Assembly: GCF_003123685.1 (NCBI RefSeq) | Contig: NZ_QCYJ01000116.1 | Span: forward strand, 1-64,000 | Source of the DNA: Nocardia aurea | GTDB lineage: Bacteria; Actinomycetota; Actinomycetes; Mycobacteriales; Mycobacteriaceae | Reading direction: 5' to 3' | DNA: 64,000 bases | Shown here: positions 50,675 through 59,555 of the stretch, one piece after another | Layout of the letters: each line of letters starts with the position of its first letter | Position numbering within the stretch: position 1 is the stretch's first letter | Notes under the pieces: generated by a model | Seen by the model: the letters and a program-made list of their open reading frames with translations, nothing else | What the model was told of the DNA's origin: nothing | Databases searched by the model: none | Translations under genes and position numbers: made by a program

Positions 50675-50690
50675 TGTGATCCAGCTCACT
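50675..50690. promoter_or_regulatory. Candidate CRP/Cmr-family binding site upstream of rpfB
   Basis: TGTGATCCAGCTCACT matches TGTGA-N6-TCACA with one mismatch at the last base. It lies 117 bases before the rpfB start, in the tatD-rpfB gap. Mycobacterial CRP uses this consensus and regulates rpfA; a link to rpfB here is inference. Confidence 0.45.
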
Positions 50691-50807
50691 TGTGGTCGCC
50701 ATTCCGTGATTTACCTGCGGTGTCGAGATTTGTTCGTGATAACGGTCCGCGCAGTTCGCGTGTCGTCGGTTGTCGTGCCATCCCGGCTTCGTTATCGTGC
50801 TGTGACC

Positions 50808-51935
50808 ATGTCCCCATTCGTGCGCATCAACCAGTCCAGATCGCCGCTGCTCTACGCGGCGATCGCGGCCCTGCTGATGACGCTGATCGTGGGTGCGGCG
50901 ATGGCGATCGTGAACCGCAAGACCGTCACCGTCGTGGTGGACGGCGAGCAGACCACCCAGACCACCATGTCGCGCAATGTCGCCGGACTGCTGCGGGCCG
51001 CGGGCTTCGACGTCTCCGACCGCGACCTGGTGCGCCCCGGTCCGGCCGCCGCGCTCGTCGACGGCGCGACGATCGTCTTCAATCGGGCCCGCGAGATCAC
51101 CCTGACGATCGACGGCAAGGCGCAGAAGGTGTGGACCACCGGCGTGACCGCGGGTGAGGCCATGGAACAGCTGAAGATCCCCGCCGACAACTACGTCGCG
51201 CCCGCGCGCGGCGAGCGGCTGCCGCTGGTCGGGGCCTCGATGCGGGTATCGACCCCGCGCACCGTCGCGCTGCTCGACGGCATCGGCAATACCGTCGACG
51301 TGCGGCTGGCCGCGCCGACGGTCGGCGAATTCCTCACCGTCGCGGGTATTCCGCTCATCGAGCGGGACAGCGTGGAACCGGCCGCGGACACCCCGCTCAC
51401 CGACGGGATGAAGGTGGTCGTCACCCGCCAGCGGATCGAGAAGCGCGTCGAGACGATGCCGCTGGATCCGCCGGAGAACATCATCGAAGACGTCACGATG
51501 AACATGAGCCGCACGGTCGTCGAGGAAGTGGGCGCGCCCGGCGTCCAGGACGTCACTTTCGCGGTCACCATGCTCAACGGCTCCGAGATCGGCCGGGAGC
51601 AGATCGCCAGTACCGTCGTCACACCCGCGCAGCCCAAGACCGTGCGCAAGGGCGCCAAGCCGGGCACCGAGGTGCCCCCGGTACGCGACGGTGCGATCTG
51701 GGACGCGCTGGCCCGGTGCGAATCGACCGGCAACTGGGCGATCAACACCGGCAACGGTTACTACGGCGGTATCCAGTTCGACCAGAGCACCTGGGAGCGC
51801 CAGGGCGGCACCCGCTACGCGCCGCGCGCCGATCTCGCCACCAGGGAAGAGCAGATCGCGATCGCCGAAGTCACCCGCGCCAGGCAGGGCTGGGGCGCCT
51901 GGCCCGCCTGTACCGGCCGCCTCGGCCTCGGGTAG
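50808..51935 (+). CDS. rpfB: Resuscitation-promoting factor RpfB
   Basis: 375 aa from ATG 50808. An N-terminal membrane anchor 'SPLLYAAIAALLMTLIVGAA' is followed by three DUF348 repeats ('KTVTVVVDGEQTTQTTMSRN', 'REITLTIDGKAQKVWTTGVT', 'RTVALLDGIGNTVDVRLAAP'), a G5 domain, and the C-terminal Rpf lysozyme-like domain 'WDALARCESTGNWAINTGNG' with the catalytic Glu in 'CEST'. It cleaves peptidoglycan to wake dormant cells. The gene order rpfB-ksgA-ispE is conserved in actinobacteria. TATCGT nine bases upstream suggests a near-leaderless transcript. Confidence 0.95.
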   Translation: MSPFVRINQSRSPLLYAAIAALLMTLIVGAAMAIVNRKTVTVVVDGEQTTQTTMSRNVAGLLRAAGFDVSDRDLVRPGPAAALVDGATIVFNRAREITLTIDGKAQKVWTTGVTAGEAMEQLKIPADNYVAPARGERLPLVGASMRVSTPRTVALLDGIGNTVDVRLAAPTVGEFLTVAGIPLIERDSVEPAADTPLTDGMKVVVTRQRIEKRVETMPLDPPENIIEDVTMNMSRTVVEEVGAPGVQDVTFAVTMLNGSEIGREQIASTVVTPAQPKTVRKGAKPGTEVPPVRDGAIWDALARCESTGNWAINTGNGYYGGIQFDQSTWERQGGTRYAPRADLATREEQIAIAEVTRARQGWGAWPACTGRLGLG

Positions 51936-51965
51936 ACCGCGCCTTTCCCGACGTCGGGCACTTGG

Positions 51966-51971
51966 TAGGTT
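51966..51971 (+). promoter_or_regulatory. -10 element of a probable leaderless promoter (ksgA)
   Basis: TAGGTT ends six bases before GTG 51978, in the 42-base gap after rpfB. No ribosome-binding site is evident. Confidence 0.5.
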
Positions 51972-51977
51972 CTTCGG

Positions 51978-52859
51978 GTGTCAGAACCCGATACCTCCGT
52001 GCGTGGCAGCGCAGCTCTGCTCGGCCCCGCCGAGGTACGAACGCTGGCGGAGCGTTTCGGGGTTCGTCCGACCAAACAGCTCGGGCAGAACTTCGTGCAC
52101 GACGGCAATACGGTGCGCCGGATCGTCGCGGCGGCGGGTGTAGGGCGCGCCGACACCGTGCTCGAAGTGGGCCCCGGACTCGGCTCGCTGACCCTCGCCC
52201 TGCTCGACGTGGTCGATTCCGTGGTCGCCGTGGAAATCGATCCGGTACTCGCCCGCCATCTTCCGGTCACCGTGGCCGACCGCGCGCCGGAGCTGGCCGA
52301 CCGGCTGCGGGTGGTCGAGGCCGACGCGCTGCGGGTGGCCGCCGCCGACCTGCCCGCGGTGCCGACCGCGCTGGTCGCCAATCTGCCCTACAACGTCGCG
52401 GTGCCGGTGCTGCTGCATCTGCTCGCCGAACTGCCGAGTCTCATGACCTCGCTGGTGATGGTGCAGGCCGAGGTCGCCGACCGGCTCGCCGCCGAACCCG
52501 GCGGCCGCGTCTACGGTGTCCCGAGCGTCAAGGCGGGGTTCTTCGGCACGGTGCGTCGCGCCGGTGCGGTCGGTACCCAGGTCTTCTGGCCGGTGCCGCG
52601 GGTGGAATCCGGTCTGGTCCGCGTCGAGCGCTACGCCGAACCGCCCTGGCCGACCGACGAGGAACACCGCCGACGGGTATTCGCCGTCGTGGACGCGGCA
52701 TTCGCGCAGCGCAGGAAAACGCTGCGCGCCGCGCTCGCCGGGTGGGCGGGATCGGCGCCCGAGGCCGAGCGCAGGCTGATCGCGGCGGGTATCGCGCCGA
52801 CCGCGCGCGGGGAAACCCTCGACACCGCCGCCTACGTCCGCTTGGCCGCGCAAGCCTGA
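51978..52859 (+). CDS. ksgA: 16S rRNA (A1518/A1519) dimethyltransferase KsgA/RsmA
   Basis: 293 aa, GTG start. 'KQLGQNFVHDGNTVRRIVAA', the SAM motif 'DTVLEVGPGLGSLTLALLDV', 'VVAVEIDPVLARHLPVTVAD' and the catalytic 'VANLPYNVAVPVLLHLL' (N-L-P-Y) are typical of KsgA. It dimethylates two adjacent adenosines in helix 45 of 16S rRNA. The neighbours rpfB and ispE match the conserved order. Confidence 0.95.
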   Translation: MSEPDTSVRGSAALLGPAEVRTLAERFGVRPTKQLGQNFVHDGNTVRRIVAAAGVGRADTVLEVGPGLGSLTLALLDVVDSVVAVEIDPVLARHLPVTVADRAPELADRLRVVEADALRVAAADLPAVPTALVANLPYNVAVPVLLHLLAELPSLMTSLVMVQAEVADRLAAEPGGRVYGVPSVKAGFFGTVRRAGAVGTQVFWPVPRVESGLVRVERYAEPPWPTDEEHRRRVFAVVDAAFAQRRKTLRAALAGWAGSAPEAERRLIAAGIAPTARGETLDTAAYVRLAAQA

Positions 52860-53211
52860 TTCGGACTGCCCTGCTCGAATGACCTCGCGGGCCCGACGGG
52901 AAGGCGTCCGCGCCGCTCTGTCGCCCGAACGGCGGCGGCACTCCCCGATTCCGTCAACGTGGAGCAGACCGATCGAATCGGCGCGGCGAACCTTCTCGCC
53001 CGCCCATCGACCTCGAATGCCGCTCCGCGGTGACGGCCGGCGGCCACCCCGCGCCGGAACTGTGGATAACCGACGTTTGCCTTCCTACGGTCGATCGACG
53101 GGCGGGCGGCCCAGGAACGTCGCCCGTGCCGCCGAATCGACCTTACATGTCGACAAAACCACTGGTAGAACCCTGTTTATCCGCGATGTCAGCCGCGGAC
53201 GACCGGAACGC
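52860..53211. other. Intergenic between convergent genes, nothing recognised
   Basis: 352 bases. A plus-strand frame (52879-53451) is open but overlaps the copper-operon gene on the other strand and has no domain or ribosome-binding site. No clear terminator hairpin stood out. Confidence 0.4.
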
Positions 53212-54117
53212 TCACCGGTGTCCGCCACCCGTGTGACCGCCGCCACCGGATGTGGATGGGCCTGTGAGTATTTCCGAACCCGTGGCCGAGACGGTGAATT
53301 CCGCGGTGTGCACCGCACCGCCGTGGGAGAAGTCCAGGTAGAGCCGGTAGTCGTCGGCGCTCGGGGCCTGCGCGTGGAATGTCACGTCCGGTCCTCGGGT
53401 GCCGTCGGTCGCCGGATGCACGTGCAGGTAGGCCAGATCCTCGGCGCGTAACGCGACCAGATGGGCGTTGGCCCCGAGATAGGGATCGAGGTCGGTGACC
53501 GGTTTGCCGTCGCGCGAGATCGTGAAACGCAATTCCCCTCCGCGCGTGGACAGCTCGCCGTGGCGGGTGACCCGGTAGCCGTCGACGTTCGCGGTGTCGG
53601 CGGGCGGGGGCAGCGGTGCGAGGGTCACCGTGCCCGCGACCTCGACGGTGCGACCGAGCACCAGATCCTTTCGCTCCCCGGTGGTCTCGGGCACGAAATC
53701 GGCGAACACCCGGAAGCTTCCCGGCGTGGCCCACGTCCAGTCGATCGACCAGAGGCCCGTGGCGTCCATGGTCGGGTGCACGTGCCGGAATTCGGTGGCA
53801 TCCGAGCGGACGACGATGAGGTGCAATTCCTTCTCGTGCTGGGTGGTGAACCTCGTGACGGGTTCGCCGTCCGGCCCGGTGATGCGGAATGTCAGGGGAC
53901 CGGCCTGATTCGGCGCGGTCGGTGCGTTCAGGTCGACGAGGCGGTAGCCGGATTCCGAATCCGACAGCCCGCTCGCCGCTCCGGTCGCCTCGGCGTGATG
54001 CGCGCCGCGATCCACCGTCTCGTCCGGATCACCCACCAGGGCCCCGATTCCGAGCGCGACGCCGAGCAGCGCGACGAGTCCACCGCCGACCGCGACGAAT
54101 CTCAGCCGGTCCCGCAT
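53212..54117 (-). CDS. Membrane-anchored hypothetical protein of a copper-responsive operon
   Basis: 301 aa from ATG 54117, which overlaps the chaperone stop as ATGA. One N-terminal membrane segment 'FVAVGGGLVALLGVALGIGA' leaves an extracytoplasmic body with two repeated Ig-like halves: 'GPLTFRITGPDGEPVTRFTT' with 'HLIVVRSDATEFRHVHPTMD', and 'GELRFTISRDGKPVTDLDPY' with 'HLVALRAEDLAYLHVHPATD'. The paired H-x-H-P motifs and the His/Gly-rich tail 'GGGGHTGGGHR' could bind copper. Its operon partner and a CsoR-type operator suggest a periplasmic copper-handling role; not assigned to a named family. Confidence 0.7.
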   Translation of the reverse strand: MRDRLRFVAVGGGLVALLGVALGIGALVGDPDETVDRGAHHAEATGAASGLSDSESGYRLVDLNAPTAPNQAGPLTFRITGPDGEPVTRFTTQHEKELHLIVVRSDATEFRHVHPTMDATGLWSIDWTWATPGSFRVFADFVPETTGERKDLVLGRTVEVAGTVTLAPLPPPADTANVDGYRVTRHGELSTRGGELRFTISRDGKPVTDLDPYLGANAHLVALRAEDLAYLHVHPATDGTRGPDVTFHAQAPSADDYRLYLDFSHGGAVHTAEFTVSATGSEILTGPSTSGGGGHTGGGHR

Positions 54118-54323
54118 CAGACGGCGACCTCGTAGCCCGCCTCGTCGACGGCGGCCGCGATCGCGGCGTCGGTGACGGGTTCGGTGCTGTCCACGCGCAC
54201 CGCGCCGGTCGCGAGGTCGACATCCACCGAGGTCACCCCGTCGATCCTGCCGATCTCCGTCTTGACCGAACTGACGCAGTGCCCGCAGGTCATGCCCTTG
54301 ACGGTGTAGGTGGTTGTGGCCAT
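54117..54323 (-). CDS. copZ: CopZ-like copper chaperone (HMA domain)
   Basis: 68 aa. A single heavy-metal-associated domain with the metal site M-x-C-x2-C in 'VKGMTCGHCVSSVKTEIGRI' and the beta strand 'VTSVDVDLATGAVRVDSTEP', then 'EAGYEVAV'. It binds Cu(I) and delivers it to exporters or regulators. The gene starts about 60 bases downstream of a CsoR-type palindrome and overlaps the membrane protein gene. No CopA ATPase or CsoR gene is in the window. Confidence 0.9.
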   Translation of the reverse strand: MATTTYTVKGMTCGHCVSSVKTEIGRIDGVTSVDVDLATGAVRVDSTEPVTDAAIAAAVDEAGYEVAV

Positions 54324-54383
54324 CTCCGACTCCTTCGCTCGTCGTCGATAATACGGTCCAGGGGTATCCGGACAGTTCGAAGA

Positions 54384-54398
54384 TACCCCCATGGGGTA
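54384..54398. promoter_or_regulatory. Candidate CsoR operator
   Basis: TACCCC-CAT-GGGGTA, a perfect 6-bp inverted repeat, is the typical CsoR half-site pair. GGGGTATC at 54361-54368 pairs with GATACCCC at 54382-54389 as an overlapping repeat. CsoR represses copper-tolerance genes until Cu(I) binds. Confidence 0.65.
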
Positions 54399-54494
54399 CG
54401 TGGTGCAAACAGTCGGTCGCGGTCGGTCGTCACCGAATCGCGACCGGCGGGTGAACGGCTCATATCGGCCGGGACGGGTGTCGTAGCCACCGGT

Positions 54495-54500
54495 TAGGCT
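54495..54500 (+). promoter_or_regulatory. -10 element of a probable leaderless promoter (ispE)
   Basis: TAGGCT ends eight bases before GTG 54509, with no ribosome-binding site between. Confidence 0.45.
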
Positions 54501-54508
54501 TGAGCATC

Positions 54509-55444
54509 GTGTTGTCAGTAGTGCCAAGCCCAGTCATCGTGCGCGCGCCGTCGAAGGTGAATCTGCACCTCGGAGTCGGCGATCTGCGCGCGGACGGCTA
54601 CCACGATCTGACGACCGTTTTCCAGGCGCTCTCGCTGAGCGACGATCTGCGGATCGCCCCGTCCACGGTACTGAGTGTGCGCGTCACCGGCGAGGGCGCG
54701 GCGCAGGTGCCGACCGACCGGACCAATCTCGTCTGGAAGGCGGCCGTGCGGCTGGCGCACCTCGCGGGTCGCGCGCCCCTGGTCGAGATCGCGATCACCA
54801 AGGGCATTCCGGTCGCGGGCGGGATGGCGGGCGGTAGCGCGGACGCCGCCGCCGCGCTGGTCGGGCTGAACGAACTCTGGGAACTCGGGCTCGCCCGTGA
54901 CGAATTGGCCGTGATCGCCGCCGAACTCGGCAGCGACGTGCCGTTCTCGCTGCACGGCGGCACCGCGCTCGGCACCGGCCGGGGCGAACGGCTGCTGCCC
55001 GTGCTGTCCCGCAATACCTTTCACTGGGTGCTCGCCCTGGCCAAGGACGGACTGTCGACGCCGTCGGTCTTCGCGGAACTGGACCGGCTGCGCGCCAACG
55101 GTGATCCGCCCCGCCTGGGCGAACCGCAGGACCTCATGCAGGCGCTCGCCTCGGGCGATCCGGCCCAGCTGGCCCCGCTACTCGGCAACGACCTCCAGGC
55201 CGCGGCCCTGTCGTTGAAGCCGGAACTGCGCAGGACGTTGCGCGCGGGCGTCACGGCGGGTGCGCTGGCCGCCCTGGTCTCGGGCTCGGGACCGACCTGC
55301 GCCTTCCTCTGCGAAAGCGCGGATTCCGCGATCTCGGTCGCGGCGGAACTGGCGGGCGCGGGCGTCACCCGCAGCGTGCGCACCGCCAGCGGGCCCGTCC
55401 CCGGCGCGCGGGTGATCGGCGACGAGGCGCACGGTAAGCGCTGA
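54509..55444 (+). CDS. ispE: 4-diphosphocytidyl-2-C-methyl-D-erythritol kinase
   Basis: 311 aa from GTG 54509 (TTG 54500 and GTG 54521 are alternatives). The GHMP kinase motifs are 'VIVRAPSKVNLHLGVGDLRA', 'GIPVAGGMAGGSADAAAALV' and 'LAALVSGSGPTCAFLCESAD'. IspE phosphorylates CDP-ME in the MEP pathway to isoprenoids. It follows ksgA in the conserved order, here with the copper operon inserted between them on the opposite strand. Confidence 0.93.
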   Translation: MLSVVPSPVIVRAPSKVNLHLGVGDLRADGYHDLTTVFQALSLSDDLRIAPSTVLSVRVTGEGAAQVPTDRTNLVWKAAVRLAHLAGRAPLVEIAITKGIPVAGGMAGGSADAAAALVGLNELWELGLARDELAVIAAELGSDVPFSLHGGTALGTGRGERLLPVLSRNTFHWVLALAKDGLSTPSVFAELDRLRANGDPPRLGEPQDLMQALASGDPAQLAPLLGNDLQAAALSLKPELRRTLRAGVTAGALAALVSGSGPTCAFLCESADSAISVAAELAGAGVTRSVRTASGPVPGARVIGDEAHGKR

Positions 55445-55526
55445 TCGGCGCGGAACCGGACATGGCGGGCGCGTTACGCTTGCCGGGGCACGCAGCGCGC
55501 TGCCCGCGCGACCTTCGGAAGGATCC

Positions 55527-57332
55527 ATGTCCAACCTGATCAACCTCGAACAGGTGTCCAAGAGCTTCGGCGTCACGCCGCTTCTGGACAATGTGTCGCT
55601 CGGCGTGCACGCCGGTGAACGCATCGGTGTCGTCGGTCTGAACGGCGGCGGTAAGACCACGCTGCTCGAGGTGTTGACCGGGATCGAGGCGCCCGACTCG
55701 GGCCGGGTGAGCCGGGTCGGCGGACTGCGCGTCGCCGTGGTGACCCAGCGCGGGGTGCTGCCCCCCGGGTCGACGGTGGGTTCGATCGTGCTCGCGGGTC
55801 TGGCCGACGATCAGAGCGTCGGCGGCTCCCACGATCTGGCCGAACACGAATGGGCGTCGAATCCGCGGATCCGCTCGGTCATCGAGGGTATCGGCATCGA
55901 GGGCCTCGGCATGGACACCTCGGTGGACAATCTCTCCGGCGGTGAGCGTCGCCGGGTCGCGCTGGCCGCCGCGCTGGTGCGCGATCTCGACCTGCTCGTC
56001 CTGGACGAGCCCACCAACCACCTCGACGTCGAGGGCGTGCAGTGGCTGGCGCGGCATCTGACCGCGCGGCGCAGCGCGCTCGTCGTCGTCACCCACGATC
56101 GCTGGTTCCTCGACACCGTCGCCACGAATACCTGGGAGGTCGTCGGCGGCAAGGTCGAGAGTTACGAGGGCGGCTACGGCGACTGGATCTTCGCCAGGGC
56201 CGAACGCGCGAGGCAGTCCGACGCGAGCGAGGCCCGCCGCAGCAATCTGGCCCGCAAGGAATTGGCGTGGTTGCGACGCGGCGCGCGGGCGCGCACGTCC
56301 AAGCCGCGCTACCGGGTCGAAGCGGCCGAGGCGCTCATCGCCGATGTGCCGCCCCCGCGCGACAGCGTCTCGCTGGCCGCGTTCGCCCGCAAACGTCTCG
56401 GCCGCGTCGTGATCGAACTCGAGGACACCACTCTCACCACCCCGGACGGTCGGGAACTGGTGCGCGATCTGACCTGGCGGCTCGCGCCGGGCGAGCGCGT
56501 CGGCCTGGTCGGGGTCAACGGTTCGGGCAAGACCACCCTGTTGCGCGCGTTGGCGGGCGAGGTGGAACCGGCAGCGGGCAAACGGATTCAGGGCCAGACC
56601 GTCCAGATCGGCTGGCTGCGACAGGAACTCGACGACCTGCCGGTCGATATGCGGGTGCTCGAAGCCGTCCAGCAGGTCGCGCAGCGAATCATGCTGGGCG
56701 ACAAGGAGATCTCCGCCGGTCAACTCGCCGAGCGGCTCGGGTTCACCCCCGCCCGGCAGCGCACACCGGTCGGTGATCTGTCCGGTGGTGAGCGCAGGCG
56801 ACTCCAGCTCACCCGGATCCTGATGGCCGAACCGAATGTGCTGCTGCTCGACGAGCCGACCAACGATCTCGATATCGACACCTTGCAGCAGTTGGAGGAT
56901 CTGCTCGACAACTGGGCGGGCACCCTGGTCGTCATCAGCCACGATCGCTATCTCATCGAGCGCATCGCGGATTCGACGTGGGCGCTGTTCGGCGACGGAA
57001 AACTCACCAACCTGCCCGGCGGCATCGACGAATACCTGAAAAAGCGTGCGGCCCAGGGGGAGACCTCGGGCAAACCGGGCGACGGCAAAGCGGTCGTTAC
57101 GGCGGCCACGGCCACCGATTCCGCCGCCTACCGCGCCGCCCGCAAGGAATTGTCCAAACTCGAACGCGCCATCGACAAACTCACCGAGCGCGAGCGGAAA
57201 CTGCACGCGGCGCTTGCCGACGCGGCCACCGAACCGGATCGACTCGTCACGCTGGGCGCCGAACTCAAACAGGTGCTCGCCGACAAGGAGATCGCCGAGG
57301 AACGCTGGATGGAACTGGCCGACGAATCCTGA
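55527..57332 (+). CDS. ABC-F family ATPase
   Basis: 601 aa with two ABC domains in one chain and no membrane segments. Domain 1 Walker A is 'GLNGGGKTTLLEVLTG', signature 'LSGGERRRVALAAALVRD' and Walker B 'LLVLDEPTNHLDVEGV'. Domain 2 has 'GVNGSGKTTLLRALAGEVEP', 'LSGGERRRLQLTRILM' and 'LLLDEPTNDLDIDTL'. The C-terminal coiled coil 'RAARKELSKLERAIDKLTER' is of the Uup type. Such proteins act on the ribosome or in translation quality control, not transport. Convergent with the DUF4393 gene, 4 bases apart. Confidence 0.9.
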   Translation: MSNLINLEQVSKSFGVTPLLDNVSLGVHAGERIGVVGLNGGGKTTLLEVLTGIEAPDSGRVSRVGGLRVAVVTQRGVLPPGSTVGSIVLAGLADDQSVGGSHDLAEHEWASNPRIRSVIEGIGIEGLGMDTSVDNLSGGERRRVALAAALVRDLDLLVLDEPTNHLDVEGVQWLARHLTARRSALVVVTHDRWFLDTVATNTWEVVGGKVESYEGGYGDWIFARAERARQSDASEARRSNLARKELAWLRRGARARTSKPRYRVEAAEALIADVPPPRDSVSLAAFARKRLGRVVIELEDTTLTTPDGRELVRDLTWRLAPGERVGLVGVNGSGKTTLLRALAGEVEPAAGKRIQGQTVQIGWLRQELDDLPVDMRVLEAVQQVAQRIMLGDKEISAGQLAERLGFTPARQRTPVGDLSGGERRRLQLTRILMAEPNVLLLDEPTNDLDIDTLQQLEDLLDNWAGTLVVISHDRYLIERIADSTWALFGDGKLTNLPGGIDEYLKKRAAQGETSGKPGDGKAVVTAATATDSAAYRAARKELSKLERAIDKLTERERKLHAALADAATEPDRLVTLGAELKQVLADKEIAEERWMELADES

Positions 57333-57336
57333 GACG

Positions 57337-58242
57337 TCAGCTGGTGCCGGAGGCGCGGCCTTCCGGTACGACCACCGGAAGGCAGGTCTGCACGAAATCC
57401 GCGCCGAATCCGGTGAGCACAATGCTGCGGTAGTACACCTTGGTCCCGAATCCGGAGCGCTTCAGCACTTCCCGCACCGGTGACTGCGCCTCGAGGATCT
57501 GGTAGCGGTTGGGATTGCCGACCGGTTCGTGCGCGACATCGATCAGCCCGAGTCGGCGCAGGTTGGGCAGATACTGCTGGATTCGGTTCGGGAAACGCAG
57601 GCCCGCGTGGTCACCGATCAGATTGAGCCCCGACACGACCCGCTCCGCGCCGAGTCCGCGCGGACGCCCGGTGCGGATATCGATGGAAGGCTGCGGGCCG
57701 TCCAGGTGCAGGAAACGCAGGATGCGGGCTTCGTCGGGAGTCAGATCCGCGAGCATCCGCGCGAAGGCGGGGTGGATCTCCGCGGCGTCGGCGTGGGTGC
57801 TCGCGGACAGTTTCAGCAGCGCCGCGCCCTGTTCGCGCAGCGTCGGCACCTCGGCGTCGCGGCTGGTGGCCGGTGCGGCGGAAATACCGAGTGCCTTGCG
57901 GACCGCGCCCTTGAATTCGGCCTCGGCGTCGGCGAGGACCTCCCGCGTCGGCGTGCCCGCGATACTGCCGCGCACCACGGCGGCGCCGACTCCGAGCGCG
58001 GTGTCGACACTCCACGCGGTCACCGCGCCCGCGGCCGTGACCGCGACCTTGGCGACGCCGGTGGCGGCGCGCACGGTGTCACGAGCGGAAGGGCGGTGGC
58101 GTCCGTGTTCGGGAAGATCGACGGCACCGGCGGGCCGTCGAGCCAGTTCCGTGGAAGGCGTCGGCGACGCCGACTCGACGGTTCCGGAGGGCTCGACGGC
58201 CTCGATATCGCCGCCGTCGCCGTCCGCATCCGTCATAGCCAT
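57337..58242 (-). CDS. DUF4393/Abi-alpha-like protein, paralogue 1
   Basis: 301 aa. After a disordered acidic N-terminus, a helical region with small-residue stretches ('GVAKVAVTAAGAVTAWSVDT') precedes the DUF4393 core 'TPDEARILRFLHLDGPQPSI', 'GLNLIGDHAGLRFPNRIQQY' and 'NLRRLGLIDVAHEPVGNPNR'. The same core occurs in the gene at 59895, so the two are paralogues. DUF4393 includes Abi-alpha, linked to phage abortive infection in other bacteria; that role is not established for these. ATG 58242 or 58236 (ATGA overlap with the DUF445 stop) are the possible starts. Confidence 0.72.
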   Translation of the reverse strand: MAMTDADGDGGDIEAVEPSGTVESASPTPSTELARRPAGAVDLPEHGRHRPSARDTVRAATGVAKVAVTAAGAVTAWSVDTALGVGAAVVRGSIAGTPTREVLADAEAEFKGAVRKALGISAAPATSRDAEVPTLREQGAALLKLSASTHADAAEIHPAFARMLADLTPDEARILRFLHLDGPQPSIDIRTGRPRGLGAERVVSGLNLIGDHAGLRFPNRIQQYLPNLRRLGLIDVAHEPVGNPNRYQILEAQSPVREVLKRSGFGTKVYYRSIVLTGFGADFVQTCLPVVVPEGRASGTS

Positions 58243-59555
58243 GTCGTCGCCACTCCCGTTCCGAAGATCAGGATATGAGCGTATCCGGCGAACAGCCCGA
58301 GCACACCGCCATGGAGAAAAAGGAGCCATTCGTCCTGTTTGATGGCCGCTCGCAGCATATCCACGAAGTCGTTGGGCGAGAGCGCCGACATCTGTTTGGC
58401 GATGTAGTCGTTGATCTGCTTGCCCTGGCGGACGTTGAACTCCGGGTCCGCGAAGGCGATGGGGGCGATCCCCATGGCCTCGGTGGTCAGGGTGGATTGC
58501 AGCGAGTCGTACTCGCGGCTGCCGAGCATGAACTTGACCGCGGGCCTGGCCGCGCCGAGCGCGCGGTCGGCGGCGGGGCGCAGGGTGTCCTCCAGCATCT
58601 GCATGGTGCGGTCCGAGCGCGGGCCGTTGAGCAGTTCGTCACCGATATTGGCGACCGTCATGACCTGGCTCGACACCAGTTCGGCGTAGCCCGCGGTGAT
58701 CTCGTCCTGGCGTTTGATCAGCAGGCCCTGCCGCCACGGGCACCACCATTTCGGGTAGGCGGGGGCGAAGATCATGTTCAGGCCGACGTAGTTGACCACC
58801 CAGCCGATGATCACACCGCCGATCGGCAGTACCACCAGACTCGACCAGCCCGTCAGGTGCAGCACGCCGACCAGCACCACACCCATCGGCGCGCCGAAGT
58901 AGAAACCGAAGTTCTGCATGAACCGCAGTTCCTTCGCGCCGAGCACCTGGAAGAGCGTATTGAGCAGATGCGGCCTGGCCTGGAAGTACCGGATCACCAT
59001 TTGCTTGACGTCGATCAGTTGATCGATATTCGCGCCGAGTTCATTCGTCAGTTCCAGCAGAATCTCGGGCAGCTGCTGCTTGACGCGCGCGTGCACCATC
59101 TCACGCACCTGCGTCGGCAGGTTGTACCAGAACTGCGGATGTTCGCGGCGCAGGATTTCCTCGACGATGTCGCGGATCTGCGCGTCGGCGATGGACGTCA
59201 GATGTTCGGCGAGTTTGTCCGGCTCCAACTCCCGATAGAAGTCGGCCACACTGCCGAGTTTGGCGAGCCCTTTGTCGACGGCGATGCTCGCCATTTTGTC
59301 GGCACGGGACGGAACGATGCCCTGCCAGCCGATTCGCCCGTCGTAGCTCAGCAGCGGAAGAACTTGAATTCGCTTGGGCAGGAAGGGGAAAACCGCACGA
59401 AGACCGGGTAGCCGGACGCCGTGGAAAGCGATCGGCTTGAACAGCATCAGGATGCCGGTCCAGTTCGTGATGTAACCGATCACACCAGTGAAAAGCGGAA
59501 TGGTCACAAGCTCGAGAAGGATTGTCGGGTGGATTCCGAAAATATTCTCCAGCAC
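58233..59555 (-). CDS. DUF445-family membrane protein
   Basis: 440 aa from GTG 59555, which follows GGAGG; the longer frame to 60803 runs antisense through the next gene and is rejected. The N-terminus 'ILLELVTIPLFTGVIGYITN' is the DUF445 signature with 'WTGILMLFKPIAFHGVRLPG', and 'VVNYVGLNMIFAPAYPKWWC' recurs later as an internal repeat. Two to four membrane segments ('GVVLVGVLHLTG...VVLPIGGVIIGWVVN', and 'LLFLHGGVLGLFAGYAHILI' at the end). Function unknown. It overlaps the downstream DUF4393 gene and is divergent from its paralogue. Confidence 0.82.
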   Translation of the reverse strand: MLENIFGIHPTILLELVTIPLFTGVIGYITNWTGILMLFKPIAFHGVRLPGLRAVFPFLPKRIQVLPLLSYDGRIGWQGIVPSRADKMASIAVDKGLAKLGSVADFYRELEPDKLAEHLTSIADAQIRDIVEEILRREHPQFWYNLPTQVREMVHARVKQQLPEILLELTNELGANIDQLIDVKQMVIRYFQARPHLLNTLFQVLGAKELRFMQNFGFYFGAPMGVVLVGVLHLTGWSSLVVLPIGGVIIGWVVNYVGLNMIFAPAYPKWWCPWRQGLLIKRQDEITAGYAELVSSQVMTVANIGDELLNGPRSDRTMQMLEDTLRPAADRALGAARPAVKFMLGSREYDSLQSTLTTEAMGIAPIAFADPEFNVRQGKQINDYIAKQMSALSPNDFVDMLRAAIKQDEWLLFLHGGVLGLFAGYAHILIFGTGVATTWL

